A stretch of 64,000 nucleotides of DNA from Nageia nagi (GCA_050084985.1 JBITNC010000001.1:149668001-149732000), one strand, 5' to 3'; counted from the stretch's first letter, positions 23,079 to 36,410 are shown. A program made the numbers and translations. Notes: a model not told the origin generated them from the letters alone.

Positions 23079-24299
23079 ATCTCCCATTTGAAGATAGTTT
23101 TGCATTAGCTACACCACTATTACAACTCTTGACATCATATTCCAAGAAAAATATCAACGATTCACCCTCCTTCAAATTGATGTAATAGTATGCTTTGAAA
23201 CATCATTATGTTTTCCATGCACTTACCTATGGTCAATAATCAATATACTCAACCTATATGTTAGAATAATCCAAATGATGATTGCACCATCACCATTTCC
23301 ATGGTAAGAACCTTATTTCACACAATGTGTCTTACCAAACCCATATCATGTGATTCATCTCCCAATTATTTAAGATAATCAACTTATCCTCCCTCTATGA
23401 CATGTTGGTACCATGCTTTCACTGGTTCAACATTCGCCTCTTAACTTAGGATCAAAGCTTCCTACAACACAATATCAGTTACATTAGCTTCACCCCTCTT
23501 TCATCATTACCATTTCCATTCTATAATCAACAATTCTATTTTGCATGCCCCTTCTTCCCATAGTGCCAACATTCCATCTTTTCTTTGTTATTTTGAGTTT
23601 GTTCTTTCTCCTTTTTATGTTGCTTCTCCTTCATGATCAGGGCAACATCATTTGAAGAATATTCCCTTGAGTTCCTCCTTCTCATCACTCAACACTGCAC
23701 TCACAACATCATCGAAGGAGAGCCACTAGAAATACTTATGTTGCTAATTACCATGGCTAGGCTATCCCAACTTTCTAGTAATGAGCATAAAAATAGATTT
23801 GATTTCATCTCCTTATCAATTTTGATTTTAAAAGAGTCCAATTATTTTAATGTTTTATTGAATTCATTTAAATGTGTAACTACATAACTATTCTCAAACA
23901 TATGTAAATTGAAGATCATTTTCATAAGGTAGACTTTATTGGAAGAAAAGAGCTTCTCATACAACCTTTTCAAAATATCCATGAGATACTTTATAGTTTT
24001 CTCCTTAGATTTACTGAATTCCAAAGTGCTACCCAAGCATAACATCATTATACCAAGTACTTTTCTATCCATGGGCTCCCACACTTTGTCAGATATGTCT
24101 GTAGGTTTCTTTATCTTTCCTTCCAAGGATAGAAATAGGTTCTTTTGGTAGATATAGTCCTCAACATGCATCTTTAAGAGTTGGAAGTTTTGCCCATTGA
24201 ACTTCTCAATCCTAAGGATCCTTCCTTCCTCTACCATATCTCCCGTTCAAATAAATAATTATCAAATATACCCAACAAAATGAAAGCTTTGATACCACT
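23079..24299 (-). pseudogene. Element D internal region: copia gag remnant, no pol
   Basis: A gag ORF starts at 24237 (MVEEGRILRIEKFNGQNF), about 50 bp inside the PBS, and is open to 23842 with copia gag features (W-MHVEDY, LW-type spacing, LKRLYEKLF, HLNEFNKTL). A zinc knuckle remnant lies near 23535-23590 on the minus strand (ECWHYGKKGHAK), with the second Cys changed to Tyr and a stop before the final Cys. Only about 0.5 kb then separates it from the 3' LTR, and no protease, integrase or RT is visible. Confidence 0.75.
24286..24297 (-). other. Element D primer-binding site
   Basis: GCTTTGATACCA (TGGTATCAAAGC in element sense), two bases inside the 5' LTR at 24300. Confidence 0.75.
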
Positions 24300-24993
24300 T
24301 ATTGGGTTCTAGTATTTTCAAATATACATTTAAAAATTCAAAAACTAAAATAAAACTAACATAGCCAAAATACTAAAAAACATAAATACAAACCACAAGA
24401 TGAGAGACCAACATGTAATGAGGTTCATTCAACCATGTGTTAAGCTATGTCCCTAGAGAAGCCTTCCTTTAATCCTTCTTTATTCCTCCTTCTTGTAATT
24501 AAGTACATCAATAATGTTATCTATTGCAATGTACTCTAATACAATGCAATCTCACTTATAGATAGTCTCTCACTCTTCACAATGTCACAAAATTCGCAAA
24601 CTTACAATTTTCACATACGCACTATGAAAATCCTGTGCATATCATCCCCAATCCATGCCTATGGATTTATAATAGTTTTACACCCTTAAGATAGTCATAG
24701 GATAGGTCAAGAGACTTATGGAGATATTCTCCAGTATTGCAAAACTCTAAAAAAATTCCATTAAGCATAAAATAGAAATAATTGTATTATTTTAAATTCC
24801 ATTACAACTACTCTTAGTTGTTTCAAAATAATACTCATCAGATTGGTTCAAATCTGAATCAGCCACTATCTATCAAACATACATTTTCTTGCATAGAATA
24901 AAGTAAATTTTCAATCAGCCCTATGCTTTAAATCTCATAGTTGGGATGCGGATTTTGTCGAACAAGGTTAAGAAATAGGATTCACACCCAACA
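24300..24993 (-). repeat. Element D 5' LTR (intact copy)
   Basis: 694 bp from TATTGGGTTCTAG to CACCCAACA on the plus strand, followed by the CTATC target duplication. In element sense it starts TGTTGGG and ends CCCAATA, so its last dinucleotide is TA in both copies. Confidence 0.82.
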
Positions 24994-24998
24994 CTATC

Positions 24999-25610
<612 letters not shown>

Positions 25611-25611
25611 A

Positions 25612-26250
25612 ATGGGTGGTGATCTCGTGCAAATCGAGCCGATAATCTTGGTAATAGAAGGAGAAATTACCCATCTATTTCAACCTTATGGATTGCTACA
25701 ATTTTGTAGGAAATTTAATGGCTACAACGAGGGGATAACAAGGCAAGTCTATAACTCATGGAACCTAGGATTAGTGGAAGTGGAGGGATTGTGTTTCACC
25801 TTTTCATTGCACCTAATAGCGAAGGTAATGGATCTATTAGAGGTGGATGAACTTATTCATCGAATGAAGATGAAATGGATTGAGAAGCTCACAAAATTCT
25901 TAGATGAGGAGTCTTTTTGCTAGTTGTAGTTTGGGATTGTTAGAAAGCCCCTACCTAAACCTTGGGATATGATTACTTTAATATTCATGAAGTACATTAC
26001 CGTATATGGAAAATTTCAAAGTATCTTTGGGTATCATGTTGCAATATTAAATGCAATTTTTCATAATGAACCAATAAAATTTTTGATATTTCTCTTTAAT
26101 GACTTGGAGAAGTCAATCAATGAGGTCAAGTTGGTGAAGAGAAATATTTTGTTACACTAGAGGTTAATTAAAATGATTGTGGGACTCATGTTGAATAAGG
26201 AAAGTTGTAAGAGAGGAGGTGGGATTCTTAGAAAAAAGTGGGCTTCCTAT
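25612..26250 (+). pseudogene. Unidentified ORF remnant, transposon-associated type
   Basis: An open stretch at 25612-25923 (GYNEGITRQVYNSWNLG, VEGLCFTFSLHLIAKVM) continues in a shifted but protein-like form at 25930-26160 (RKPLPKPWDMITLIFMKYI, GYHVAILNAIFHNE, FPIFLF-like) after stops near 25923. It resembles hypothetical proteins common in plant repeat DNA. I cannot name the family and see no catalytic motif. A Lys/Glu-rich segment follows at 26432-26644 and may be the same gene's charged tail. Confidence 0.45.
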
Positions 26251-28840
26251 TACCTGTAATCAATTGTTATTAAGCGATAGGAAAAAAGGGAACAATCTAG
26301 TAAGAGGGAATGATTAGTTATTGATTAAATAAGTCCATGATATAGAATATGAGAAAGAAAACATTCCCCTCTCTAAGAGAAGGAAAGTTTCCTTTTTAGG
26401 AGATAAAGAATCATCTAAAGAAGCTCGCAGATTGACTAGGATCAATAAAGAAAATGGGAGGAATATAATCGATAACAATGATTATTCAAAGGAAGAGGAT
26501 TCAAACTTTGTAAAACCTACACTCAAGAAAAAGCTTGAGAGTAAAAAGGCTTCTAAGGAGAAAGAGGTAATAAGGTTGCAAGTGAGATATGAGAAGGCAT
26601 GTGATGGGATGCATGTAGAAGAGGAAGGATGTAACAACTTCTAAAGAGGTAGCATACCCTTTAGAAGTGGTTGAGGAGGAGGTATTAAAGTGAATTCTCA
26701 TACCTCTAAAGGTTGATGTAGAAGAGTCAATTAAAGAGTTAGGGAAGAGTGTGGTTGAGACTACCAAAATTAATCATAAGTTGATTATGGATATTTCTAG
26801 AATGCTACAAACAACTATGAATTGTATATTTCTATTGGGAGCTGATCTAGTAATTCACATCTAGGACTCAACATAATTTCTGAAGCAAGTCAATAGGAAG
26901 ATAAGAGGGATTCATCAAACAACATATGAAAAAAGAAAAACTAGGATATATTTTGTAATATTTTGGATGAAACTTATGTTGTATATTTTTAGTTATATTT
27001 TGTTGCTAGTGATCGTGTTATGATCTATTGTGATAGGTAGTATGCAATGATAGGTTTTTTTTTTTCTCATATAAACTACTGGAAAGTTTATTTTTGCTAA
27101 TGTCTAAGGGCCATAATCCTCTAGGAACTAATACAAAAATGAATTATATCATTTTGTGTGTTAATATTTATTCATATTTTTTAATTATATTATTGGATTG
27201 AAGAATTTTTATTATATATTGTTAAAATAATAGATATATTGGTTCAATATCAACATTTCATATTTTTTTAATAATAGCATAAAATGTTTCTAAATATTTA
27301 TTTTTCTTAGAGTTTATCTCAAACAAGGTTAGGAGTGGCAAACTACTTAGTTTGAATCAAAGTAATCAATTTGAGAGATTGTTCAAGAGAAAAGCAGTAT
27401 ATTGGAAACTTCTAATGGTGTGGTTTAACATGTTAGTTATTGGTGAATGAGTTGCAAATATCATTACAATTAAGTACATTTATTTATGTTAATTTACTCA
27501 TTATAGATATGTTTATTATCACCATTTTATCATTTAATAATATTACTTCTAACATTTACTACCATATAATACATTATTAATTATCTTCAATTTTATTTTA
27601 ATAAAAATATTTTTATAATAATAAATGAAACACTCCTCACATGGATCGTAGATGGTGGCAGTTAAGTGAAGGTGGGACCCTCTTGATGATGTGGATGTAG
27701 GATGCGATACATAACTTGGGGAAGAGGGATGAGCTATATGGGAATATTAATATGGAAGAAATACCTACATTGGAATCAAATGAGATATGTGATCTAGATA
27801 ATGTGGGATAGCCATATGCATTTTTAAAGTGGAGAATCAATTTTGGGGCATACTTGCTTTTATTATAGTAAGTGAAAATGCTTGTGATGTGTGTAATTTA
27901 GAATGTAGGATAAATAACCTAAATAATGTGGATTCAATCAAGGTGATGGAAGTTGCCTTCTTGCAAGATAATAAATTCATATACGAGAGGTGGTATCTCT
28001 TCTATACAAATTCAATGGTATTTTTGATCCTATTAAGATCTTCCAAGATAGAAAATGTATATCTTACTATATTGAGCCTAAAACTTTCTAGGTTAATGAA
28101 AGGACTAGGAAACTTCTGACAAAGGAAAGATGGATGTATTTTTTGGAGTATTCAAGAAGTTGATCAATAAAAGTCTAGTATTGTCATGGAAAAATAGTTA
28201 ATTGGTTGGCCTTCCTTTCATAATTAATCCATAGCTTATTTTGCAAGTAACATGGTTCCCTCTAAAGGGAAATAAAATTCTTTTAAGAGAAGCACTCCCT
28301 TGCTATTGAGTTGCAGGTATTCAAAGGGAAGAATGACACAACTTACAAAATTTACAAGGTAGAATTATTAGGGAATTATTATTAGCTAAGTAGAAGAACC
28401 TAGTCATAGTTGTGATGCAATATATCACCTTGTATAATCAATATTCTATTCTTTGAAGCTTCCACCTAATATTCTTGAATTTATTTAGGAGGGGAAAGGA
28501 GGTGAAAATCCCCTTCTATTTGTTCCAATACCTTCAAAATTTGATTCTAGAGTTGAAGGAGGGGAAAATGACAAGACCATGCCACTAAGGATTATTATGT
28601 GAATTACTCAATCATGAGTATTCAATGAGACCCAAATATGATCCTTATATTATGTTGGAGTATGATGAATCAAATGACAATTTTGGGTAGGATGAGGAAG
28701 AGAAGTTGAATGTTGATGATGTTAAGGATTTCATTATCTTGATAGAGGATGACTTGGTCGAGGAAGAGGATTTGGTGCCTAAGAAAGAGGTTCCCTTAGT
28801 AAGGAAGAGTCTCATACTTAGATCATCTCATTGAGCCTAT
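26251..28840 (+). other. Degenerate sequence, probable continuation of the same repeat, no intact gene
   Basis: Contains short protein-like runs on the plus strand (26432-26644 charged, 27829-28119) broken by stops, plus the dispersed repeat at 27150-27610. Nothing identifiable. Confidence 0.45.
27150..27610. repeat. Diverged repeat copy (partner at 4150-4640)
   Basis: See the partner entry for the shared landmarks; same orientation. The two copies lie on opposite sides of element D. Confidence 0.5.
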
Positions 28841-30885
28841 AATATTATTGTAAATATATGGGGTCATTGCAAGAAGTTGGGTCCACTTTATGGCCCATAA
28901 GTGGATATTTCTTTCCTGATTTTCAAGTTTGGTCATAATTGATCTCAAAATTTGAAGTGCTTAGATATAGAATCTTGAAAAAGGTCATTGAAGTGAAAAT
29001 GTAGTGCTTAGAGTATAATTTCCAAATATGTAATTTATTACAAAACCTAGATGATAAAATTTAAATTTTGATAGGCATTTATAAAAACCACTTTTTAAAA
29101 TATATTATTTCAGTACCATACCATGCATGTATCCAACACACATAATTTGACCTAAATTTAAGTATTTTTAAAAATCCTTTTGGGAAAGGATGCCTAAGAC
29201 ACTCAAGATTGATGAGGATATTTTTCATAATTTTTTCATGAAGATTTTGTTTATTAATTTTTTATTGGCTCTAATTACTTTTTTGAAAAGTGCTCATGTT
29301 TGGCACACAGAATTTGATCTAAAGTTATAATTTTTCATTTAGTAGAGAATTATCTATAGATTGATGTCATATATTTTTTTTAATTCCCAAAAAATAAAAA
29401 GTTTTTTAGAAAAAATACAACCTATTTTTCAAGTTTATGGACCAATTTCATTGAAAAATAGAAAATATAATCCAATACTAAAAATTACATATTTGAAATC
29501 TACACTCTCATATGTGATTGATCAAATTTTGGAAAAAAAAATTCTATGGAAAACTCCATCAAACATACGCTAAAAGTTATAATTTTTCCATTATCATTGC
29601 CATTTCCATGTAGTTGTAGGTCCAAGGCTAAGGGTTGGCATCCCATGCCTTTTCCTAAGCCAGAAAATGAGTCAAAATCTGAGAAAATTTTAAAATAGTA
29701 TAGAATGTGATTTCATTACATGATGAAATTTTGTTTAGAGCGTTATTTCATTTTGAAACGCTATTTCATTTTGAAACGTTAATTCATTTCAAATGCTATT
29801 TCATTTCATAATGAAATAACATTTCATATATCATTGTTACTAACAAAAAGTTATAATTTTATGAAACGCTATGATGTTATGAAACGACATAGCATTTCAT
29901 AAATATCTTTTAGTAATGAAATATTTTTATGGTCGGGACTTTGAAGTGAAACACTATGTCATTTTGTACAAAATGAAATAGCATTTAGGATTTAGGCTTA
30001 GGACCTTGTACCTAAATGAAATTTCATTTTATACAAAATGGAATTTTGTTTTACTCTGCATTTTTCCAAGTAGTAAAATGTTCACTATAAATGGACCCAA
30101 CTTTATGCTTTCACCTAATGTAAGAAGAAGGTGGTGAAGGAATCAGAGGAATCGAACCTGATTCCATACCCTAGAAGAAACCACACTAATTTAATGGGAA
30201 ATCTTCTCAATTGAAGGATTTGAAGTTGGTTCTAGGAAATCTAATGAAGGACTAACCCAAGGGAGAAGAGAAAATGGATGAATTTTCTTTCTATGTGGGT
30301 TAAGGCAATATAGATTTCTTTATTCTATGTTGAGTAGACATTACATGAGTTGGAGAGTCACCTCAATATAGGAAAGGAGGATATTCAATGGAGCCCAACT
30401 CCAAGAAGCACTAAGGAGAAAGGAAAGGATAACTCATGTATGTCTTTTTTTGCATGCTTGTAGTTTGTTTGGTTTATTTTAGTTGTAGACTTTAGTTTTT
30501 TTTATGTACATTTTGAATAGTGATAGTTGCACAATCTTGTTAGCTCCATTTTGGATAGGGTAACATTAAAAATCTATTGGTGATGTAAAATATTATAGTT
30601 CCTTCCAAAACCCCTATTCCAATTATCTGTCAAAAATAATTAAAGCACTCATTTTGGGACTAATGGATGTTTAAATTTTATGGGCAAATAATTTCACCAT
30701 CTCTAAATTTTCAAAGTTAGTTATAAATTAGGTAAAAGGCACATATTAATAAAAGGAAGTTAATCTTGAATTATATAAATAATTATTTGATATTCTTCTT
30801 ATATATTTGAAATAATTTGATATTGATAATATCCCTAAAATGAATTATAAGCATATAGTTGTGTCTCATTGATATAAGAATACAA
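28841..30885. repeat. Spacer with a simple ATTTCAT/ATGAAAT-rich patch
   Basis: No gene supported. Between about 29700 and 30060 the motif CATTTCATTTTGAAACG and its complement alternate in both orientations, giving many small inverted repeats. The rest is ordinary AT-rich DNA. Confidence 0.6.
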
Positions 30886-33072
30886 ATGCGTTAATGTTTC
30901 ACTTGTTACATCAAAATAGGAGGGAATAGATAGAAAATGACGACTATAAAAGTGTAAGAATATATTTTATTAGCAAAATTATAAAAAAAAAGAAAGAAAC
31001 ATCCTAACATTTCAAAATAGATTTGATACTAACATAAAATATACATTACAATTTGATAATATCATCCTTTGTGCATTTTTAGCTTTATTTTATCATACTT
31101 CTAGTTTTGAATTCATGTAATACATGATTATATTTAAACTATAACATCTAGTTTTATTAGCTTATTAATAGTTTGGAGAGTCATCATTTTTTATAATACA
31201 ACTCTTACTAGTCTTATGAAGGCATCAACACTAATAGAAGCCTAATTATCAACATAAGAAACATTATTTTCATATTTACTCTTTTGAGATGTAGATCATT
31301 ATTTTAAAGATTGTAGATAAATCTTAAAGAGGAAATGATATAGTGGAAAATATTATTTTTTGGCATAATAATTTTCATCCAACTTTGTCTTTATTAATTT
31401 TTATTCATTACATCATGTTTCACATGGGACATTTTTCTAAATTGATCTTGTTATGATTCACTATATAAAAATATAGTTGACTAATCAATCTACTTTAAAC
31501 CAGAAGAAAATAATCATTTAGATCACACAAATAAGAGAATACAAACCATGTAATGTGGTTCACCTAATGTAGGCTACATCCATGGAGAATATCCAATCCT
31601 TGATTAATCAATCCAAAATACCAAAGGAAACAACCAACAACTAAATTGTTTTACCTTCCAGATTGGTTCTTACAAGGAATCCTCACTACAACAGTCTCTC
31701 TCATAAAGGATTAACCTCCTCTTCCTAGTCCTCACACCTATGCAAATTCCACTCCCATGATCTTACCATCATCCTCTACAAGAATTTTACATACATTTAT
31801 AGATTTATTTAATCTTATTTTTAGTAATCTTAACTAGATTATTTTTACAAGTTTAAAATTTTCCACCCATGCATTCTAAAGTTCATACAGTTAGAATAGC
31901 CCAAGAGCAAGTTTCTAACCTCAAAATAAAGTATGCCTATCTCTGGTTTATTGTTGACCACCATCAGGATGATTGGGTTATTGGGATTGGTTGTCATAAG
32001 GTTGAATCTAATAAATATCTTAATCAGTCGATCAACTTTAGATAGAACTAAAGATCAAAACTATTGATCGACACTATAGATCATTGTATCGATCGATCAT
32101 GTGCATGATGATTGCAAAACAGAGAGTTGAAAATATCACTTAGCCAAAAAATCAGGCTCCATTCCTAAAAATATCCTACTTGGAGATTGGTTTCATTACA
32201 ACACCCTATAATACTAGATTGAAATATTCTCATATTGATCTCTTATTCCTTGAGACCAATTGAAATTAGAAGAATCCATAATTATTTCTTTCCAACCACC
32301 TTTGCATTCGCCTTTGACAACATGTCCCTCACCACTTCTTCATAAAATCTTTGATTTTGATGTTCCATGAACCTTAACTAGTTCACACCTCCCACTCCAT
32401 GGGCCATACCAATATCCTCTTTCTCAAACACTTTCATCCTAATCCCTTCTTTGTATAATTATTGATCTCATTTCTTTTCTTTCATCTTGTATGCATACAC
32501 ATCATGCAAACCTTCCATATCTCTAGGTAACTTAAACAAATCACATTAGTTTTGCATTAAGGAATTCCCTCCTTATCCCTGCCAAGGTCCCACTTCTTCT
32601 TGGTTTCCTTTTGCACACCTTTTTCAAAACACTCACCATCATAAGTATATAACACATAAGAAAATATGAGCAAATAATTGCTTACTCTTCTACATCTTCC
32701 AACATCCCTTAGTGGAGTTTAGGAATCCTAATGTTGAAGATCTTCTTGCACCTTTGGTATCCACATCTTCTTCATCTTGGAAAAATCATTTCCATCCTTT
32801 AGAAATATTACCCTCCTTTGTTTTTCCAAACTTGTGGTGCCCCATAATCACATTCTCACCTATAGAGGCTAAGTCCATATCAATGTTAGAAGTGTTAGTA
32901 AGTGAATATAGCGTACCAAGCATATTACCTCTAGCAACAACCATGGAGTCTTTAGTCACCTTTCAAGCCTTATTATTGAATGCACCCACGTAACCCTCAT
33001 CATCAAGCTTACTAGAAATAATAAGATTTCTCCTCAAATTTGGTATGTACCTCACCTCATTGGGCACCCATC
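30886..33072. repeat. Long direct duplication, copy 1 (partner 61814-64000)
   Basis: The offset is constant at about 30,928 bp (30886 vs 61814; LTR start 31449 vs 62377) apart from small indels, with only scattered differences. The duplicated block starts about 560 bp outside the LTR of element F, so flanking DNA was copied too. The right end of copy 2 lies beyond the window. Confidence 0.88.
31449..32170 (-). repeat. Element F left (3') LTR
   Basis: Begins TGTTATGATTCAC; the right end is approximate (near ATTCCTAAAA), followed by a short CT-containing tract. Confidence 0.7.
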
Positions 33073-33592
33073 GATTTCTATTAGGAATTTTAATCCTAAT
33101 CTTCCTCATCCCTACTATCTTGCATTGTTGATCATTACCCAACAAAACCTATCCAAAATCTCGTTGAACATAATCCATGATAGACTCACCTTGACCTATT
33201 TGCATGTACAACCTTTTCATGAGGAATACTTGATCTTCCCCTTAGTCACCTTCCAATCCTTATTACCAAATGCAACCATGTAATCCTCACCATCAAACTT
33301 ACTAGTTGAAATGAAATTTCTCTTCAAATTTGGTATGCGCCTCACCTCCTTGAGCATCCATCATTTTTTGTTAAGTAATTCAATCCTGATCTTCCCCATT
33401 TCTACTATCTTGACGTATCCAAAATCTCCTTGAACATAATCCATGATGGACTCACCTTGTTATATTTGCATATAACTTTTTTTTATGAAGAATACTTGAT
33501 GTTTCCTTCTTCTTCCATTGCTCTCACTCGAATCATAAACCCTTCTTGTCCTTTCTATTGAGTACCCACTAAAATAAAAATTTGATACCACT
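32171..33592 (-). pseudogene. Element F internal remnants of copia protease / pre-integrase region
   Basis: Minus-strand 33145-32963 encodes a copia protease-to-GAG-pre segment (VRYIPNLRRNLI, LDDEGYVGAF), continuing to about 32820 with VTKDSMVVARGNMLGTLY and LASIGENVIMGHHKFGK. A second, diverged copy of the same segment lies upstream at about 33480-33230 (KEVRRIPNLKRNFIS, DGEDYMVAFGNKDWKVTKG). So roughly 290 bp is tandemly duplicated inside the element. No RT, integrase core or RNase H is present. The plus-strand ORF at 32712-32993 is its antisense shadow. Confidence 0.72.
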
Positions 33593-34299
33593 TGTTAAGA
33601 TTCACTATATAAAAATATAGTTGAGCAATTAATCTACTTTAAACTAGCAGAAAATAAGCAATAAGATCACACAAACAAGAAAAGATAAACTATGTAACAT
33701 GGTTCACCCAATGTGGGTTACATCCATGGAGAATATCCATTCCTTCATTAATCAATCCAAGCCACCAAAGGAAACAACCAACAGTCAAACCATTGTACCT
33801 TCCTCTTGGTTTTTATAAGGAATCCTCACTACAATAATCTCTCTCAATAAGGATTCACCTCCTCTTCCTACTCCTCACACTTATGTAAATTCTACACTTA
33901 TGATCTTACCATCATCCTCTATAAGAATTTTACATGCATTTATAGATTCATATAATCTTTTTTTAGTACTCTTAATTGAAGTAAATTTATTAGTCTAAAA
34001 TTCATAACCCATGCAACCTCAAGTTCACATACTTAGAATAGCCCAATAGCGAGTTTCCAACCTCAAAATAGAATTTTATGGTCTCTAGTTTACGATTTTC
34101 GGGATCAGCAGTCACAAGGTCAACTACGATAAATATATTGATCAGTAAATTGAATGCAGATGGCATTGCAGATTAAAACTACGGATTAGCCTACTGATTG
34201 GCATTACAATTCGTTCGATCGATCAATCCTATGCATGTCGATTGCGAAACAGAGTTGAAAAATGTCACTTGGCCAAAGAGTCAAGCTCTATTCCTGACA
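33593..34299 (-). repeat. Element F right (5') LTR
   Basis: 707 bp from TGTTAAGATTCAC to CCTGACA, directly beside a PBS complement (TTTGATACCACTT, 33580-33592). Confidence 0.75.
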
Positions 34300-35802
34300 T
34301 ATTTATCCTCTCTCGTTTTTACATAATGCTTCACAAGGACACTAACTTGATATAACTTATCCCTCTTTTGTACCTTTCTATACAAAGGGCATGATCACAT
34401 CTTTTTCTCATACCATGCTTTGCATGGAATGTTGTCTATAAAATATTTTATTTTGAATGATTACGATTTATGAGTAAAAAATTTAACATCTAATGCATAT
34501 GCAATTATATAAAATAAACATCATTTATCATTTGAAAAAAATATTTTTTTTCTAAAATATCTAAATATTGAAGAAGCTTTATAAAAGAATCTTTCATTGA
34601 TGTGATCAATAAATCCTATCATATCTTTGAGTACATTGGCAATCCACAGTCTTTAACATTATGATACCATTGACTCTACACATATTCAACATTGATCTAA
34701 TTTATTTGTATATTATGTTTTATTTCTCATTATTGCTTATTATTTATCGAATCTTATCAAAATGAAAACCAACAATAAATTATTTTTCGATATCAACAAT
34801 TCATATGTTGACCTAGCTACAACATGTGTCCCATGTTTCATTCCCATAATGAGACATACATGCTATGTAATAACCTACTACAAGCTGTAGGTCCCATAGA
34901 CGTTAATATAATTTACCTTTACCTTTACCTTTACCTTTAAGATAAAAATAAAAACTAAATTAGTGCTGATTTCTAATTTTATGTTGTACACACATTCCAT
35001 TATAAATATTTATAATGGAGATGACAGAAGAGAAATTTACGTACTTTCTGTATATCATTACCCGCTTGGTCGAAAACTTACCAAAGACAATGATGTTGAA
35101 TACAACGAATGCAGAGAGAGCTCCATTCAAACGTCAACCCTTAAGAGTTGAAACACCCAAATCGCGGCTGAAATTTAGCTGAACGGGCCAACCTTCATTC
35201 AATCTTGGTCAAGTTGGCCCAACAAAACAGAATTGGCATGCAGCTTACGTGACTGCTGCCTTCGTCAATGCTCAAATGTCAATTTTTTCGTGTTTGCAGA
35301 GTCAGAATCAAATATCATTGTTACATAAAATGCACTATGAGCAACAGTACTCATTTGGTAGTAAATCAAATATCATTATCACTACCAACCTACAAGAGTG
35401 GCCGTCAAATTCATCTTACTTTTTTGTATACAGTAATTCAGTTTGACACCTGTATCGTATCATCATAAATACAAATTAAGCACGTGAAGTTTGTATATAA
35501 GTGAAAGTTCCAACATTCTAAATTCGAAATGTTGGAATATTTCGAATTAATTGTCTAAGTGTTTAAAATAAATTTTTATTTGTGTTATTAAATATATTGT
35601 ATTATTTTTTACGAGAAAATTATATATTTCAGAGAAAAGAAATTCGTAAAATTAGCCCTTTTTCCTAAACTTAATTTAGCTCATTCGATTTGAAAGTACA
35701 TATAAAAAAACTCTCGCCTAATAACCACTTAAAGGTTAGCATATATATACATATCAAACTCCCCATATGGATGATACCACACCATCGAACTGTAACATTG
35801 AA
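34300..35802. other. Spacer, dispersed repeat, small inverted repeat
   Basis: No gene supported. A hexamer tract (TTTACC)4-5 lies at 34912-34938. 34950-35200 matches the repeat family at 2020-2480 and 5080-5182. A perfect 10-bp inverted repeat, TTCCAACATT / AATGTTGGAA, lies at 35508-35517 and 35528-35537. The small ORFs at 35249-35468 are overlapping and unconvincing. Confidence 0.6.
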
Positions 35803-36410
35803 ATATTTCCTCTACATTCAGGTTAAAAGCATTTACACTGCAACCAGGTCAAATGCATTTTCTCTGCAATCAAGTCGGATGCATTTTCTTTGCAGTTGGA
35901 TCAGAAGCATTTCCTTTGTAGCTGGGTTGGAAGCATTACCACTATAGTCGAGTCGGGAGCATATCCTCTGCACGTGGGTAGGGATCATATGTTTTATAAT
36001 TGGGTAGGTAGCATTTTTCTACAATCGGATCGGGAGCATATTATCTACAATCAGGTTGGGAACATTTTTTTGCATTCGGGTAGGGAGCATTTCACAGCAG
36101 CTAATAGCGATCATTTTCTCTATAGCTATGTCAGGAGCATTCCTTTGCAGCTAGGTTAGGAGCATTTATTTTGCATTTGGGCAAGGAGTATTCCAACTGC
36201 AACCAGGTCAAAAGCATTTCCTCTACAACCAGGTTGGGAGCACTTCCTCTACAATCGGGTTGGGAGCACTTCCTCTACATCTAGGTCAGAAGCACTTCCC
36301 TACAGTCGAGTCAGGAGCACTTCCTCTACAATTGGGTCAGAAGCACTTCCTCTGTAACTAGGTCAGAAGCACTTCCTCTATAGTCGGGTTGAAAGCATGT
36401 CTACATCCAG
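35803..36410 (+). repeat. 26-bp tandem repeat array, left of the hAT-like gene (about 23 units)
   Basis: Units start GCATTTCCTCTGCAA and continue with a CAGGTCAGGA-like half, repeating every 26 bp with few length changes. Units such as those at 36237-36390 (GCACTTCCTCTACAATCGGG) are nearly identical. The last unit reads GCATGTCTACATCC, and its ATG (36397) is the likely start codon of the transposase gene. The same period and similar halves occur at 56655-56790 and 59950-60485. Confidence 0.9.

Larger units (their letters stand above)
5183..24993 (-). mobile_element. Element D: gag-only copia-type LTR element, host of the nested A and B
   Basis: Outer boundaries are set by a perfect 5-bp TSD, CTATC at 5178-5182 and 24994-24998. 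Reading minus-wise, the 5' LTR is 24300-24993 (694 bp) and the 3' LTR is 5183-5259 joined to 22446-23078, split by element A. The LTR begins TGTTGGG or a close variant and ends CCCAATA rather than the usual CA. The PBS rc GCTTTGATACCA (24286-24297) is 2 bp from the LTR. Internal DNA is only about 1.2 kb (23079-24299) and encodes just gag, so D is non-autonomous or internally deleted. It is the oldest insertion of the three, since A lies in its LTR and B in A. Confidence 0.82.
31449..34299 (-). mobile_element. Element F: gutted copia-type LTR element
   Basis: LTR-like repeats at 31449 to about 32170 and 33593-34299 share TGTTA-GATTCACTATATAAAAATATAG, a CATCCATGGAGAATATCCA block and CACTT-GCCAAA near the end. 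The right one is preceded by TTTGATACCACTT, a PBS complement. Internal DNA is only about 1.4 kb and holds fragments of a copia polyprotein on the minus strand. No target duplication matched (GATCT left, TATTT right), so one end may be altered. Confidence 0.72.

Noticed and set aside
32712-32993. 93-residue ORF present twice (also 63639-63920)
   Set aside because: It is the complement of a copia polyprotein fragment; both copies lie in the 2.2 kb duplication, so repetition is not evidence of coding.
34912-34938. TTTACC hexamers as a telomere-like repeat
   Set aside because: Four to five units only, and the unit is not the plant telomere repeat.
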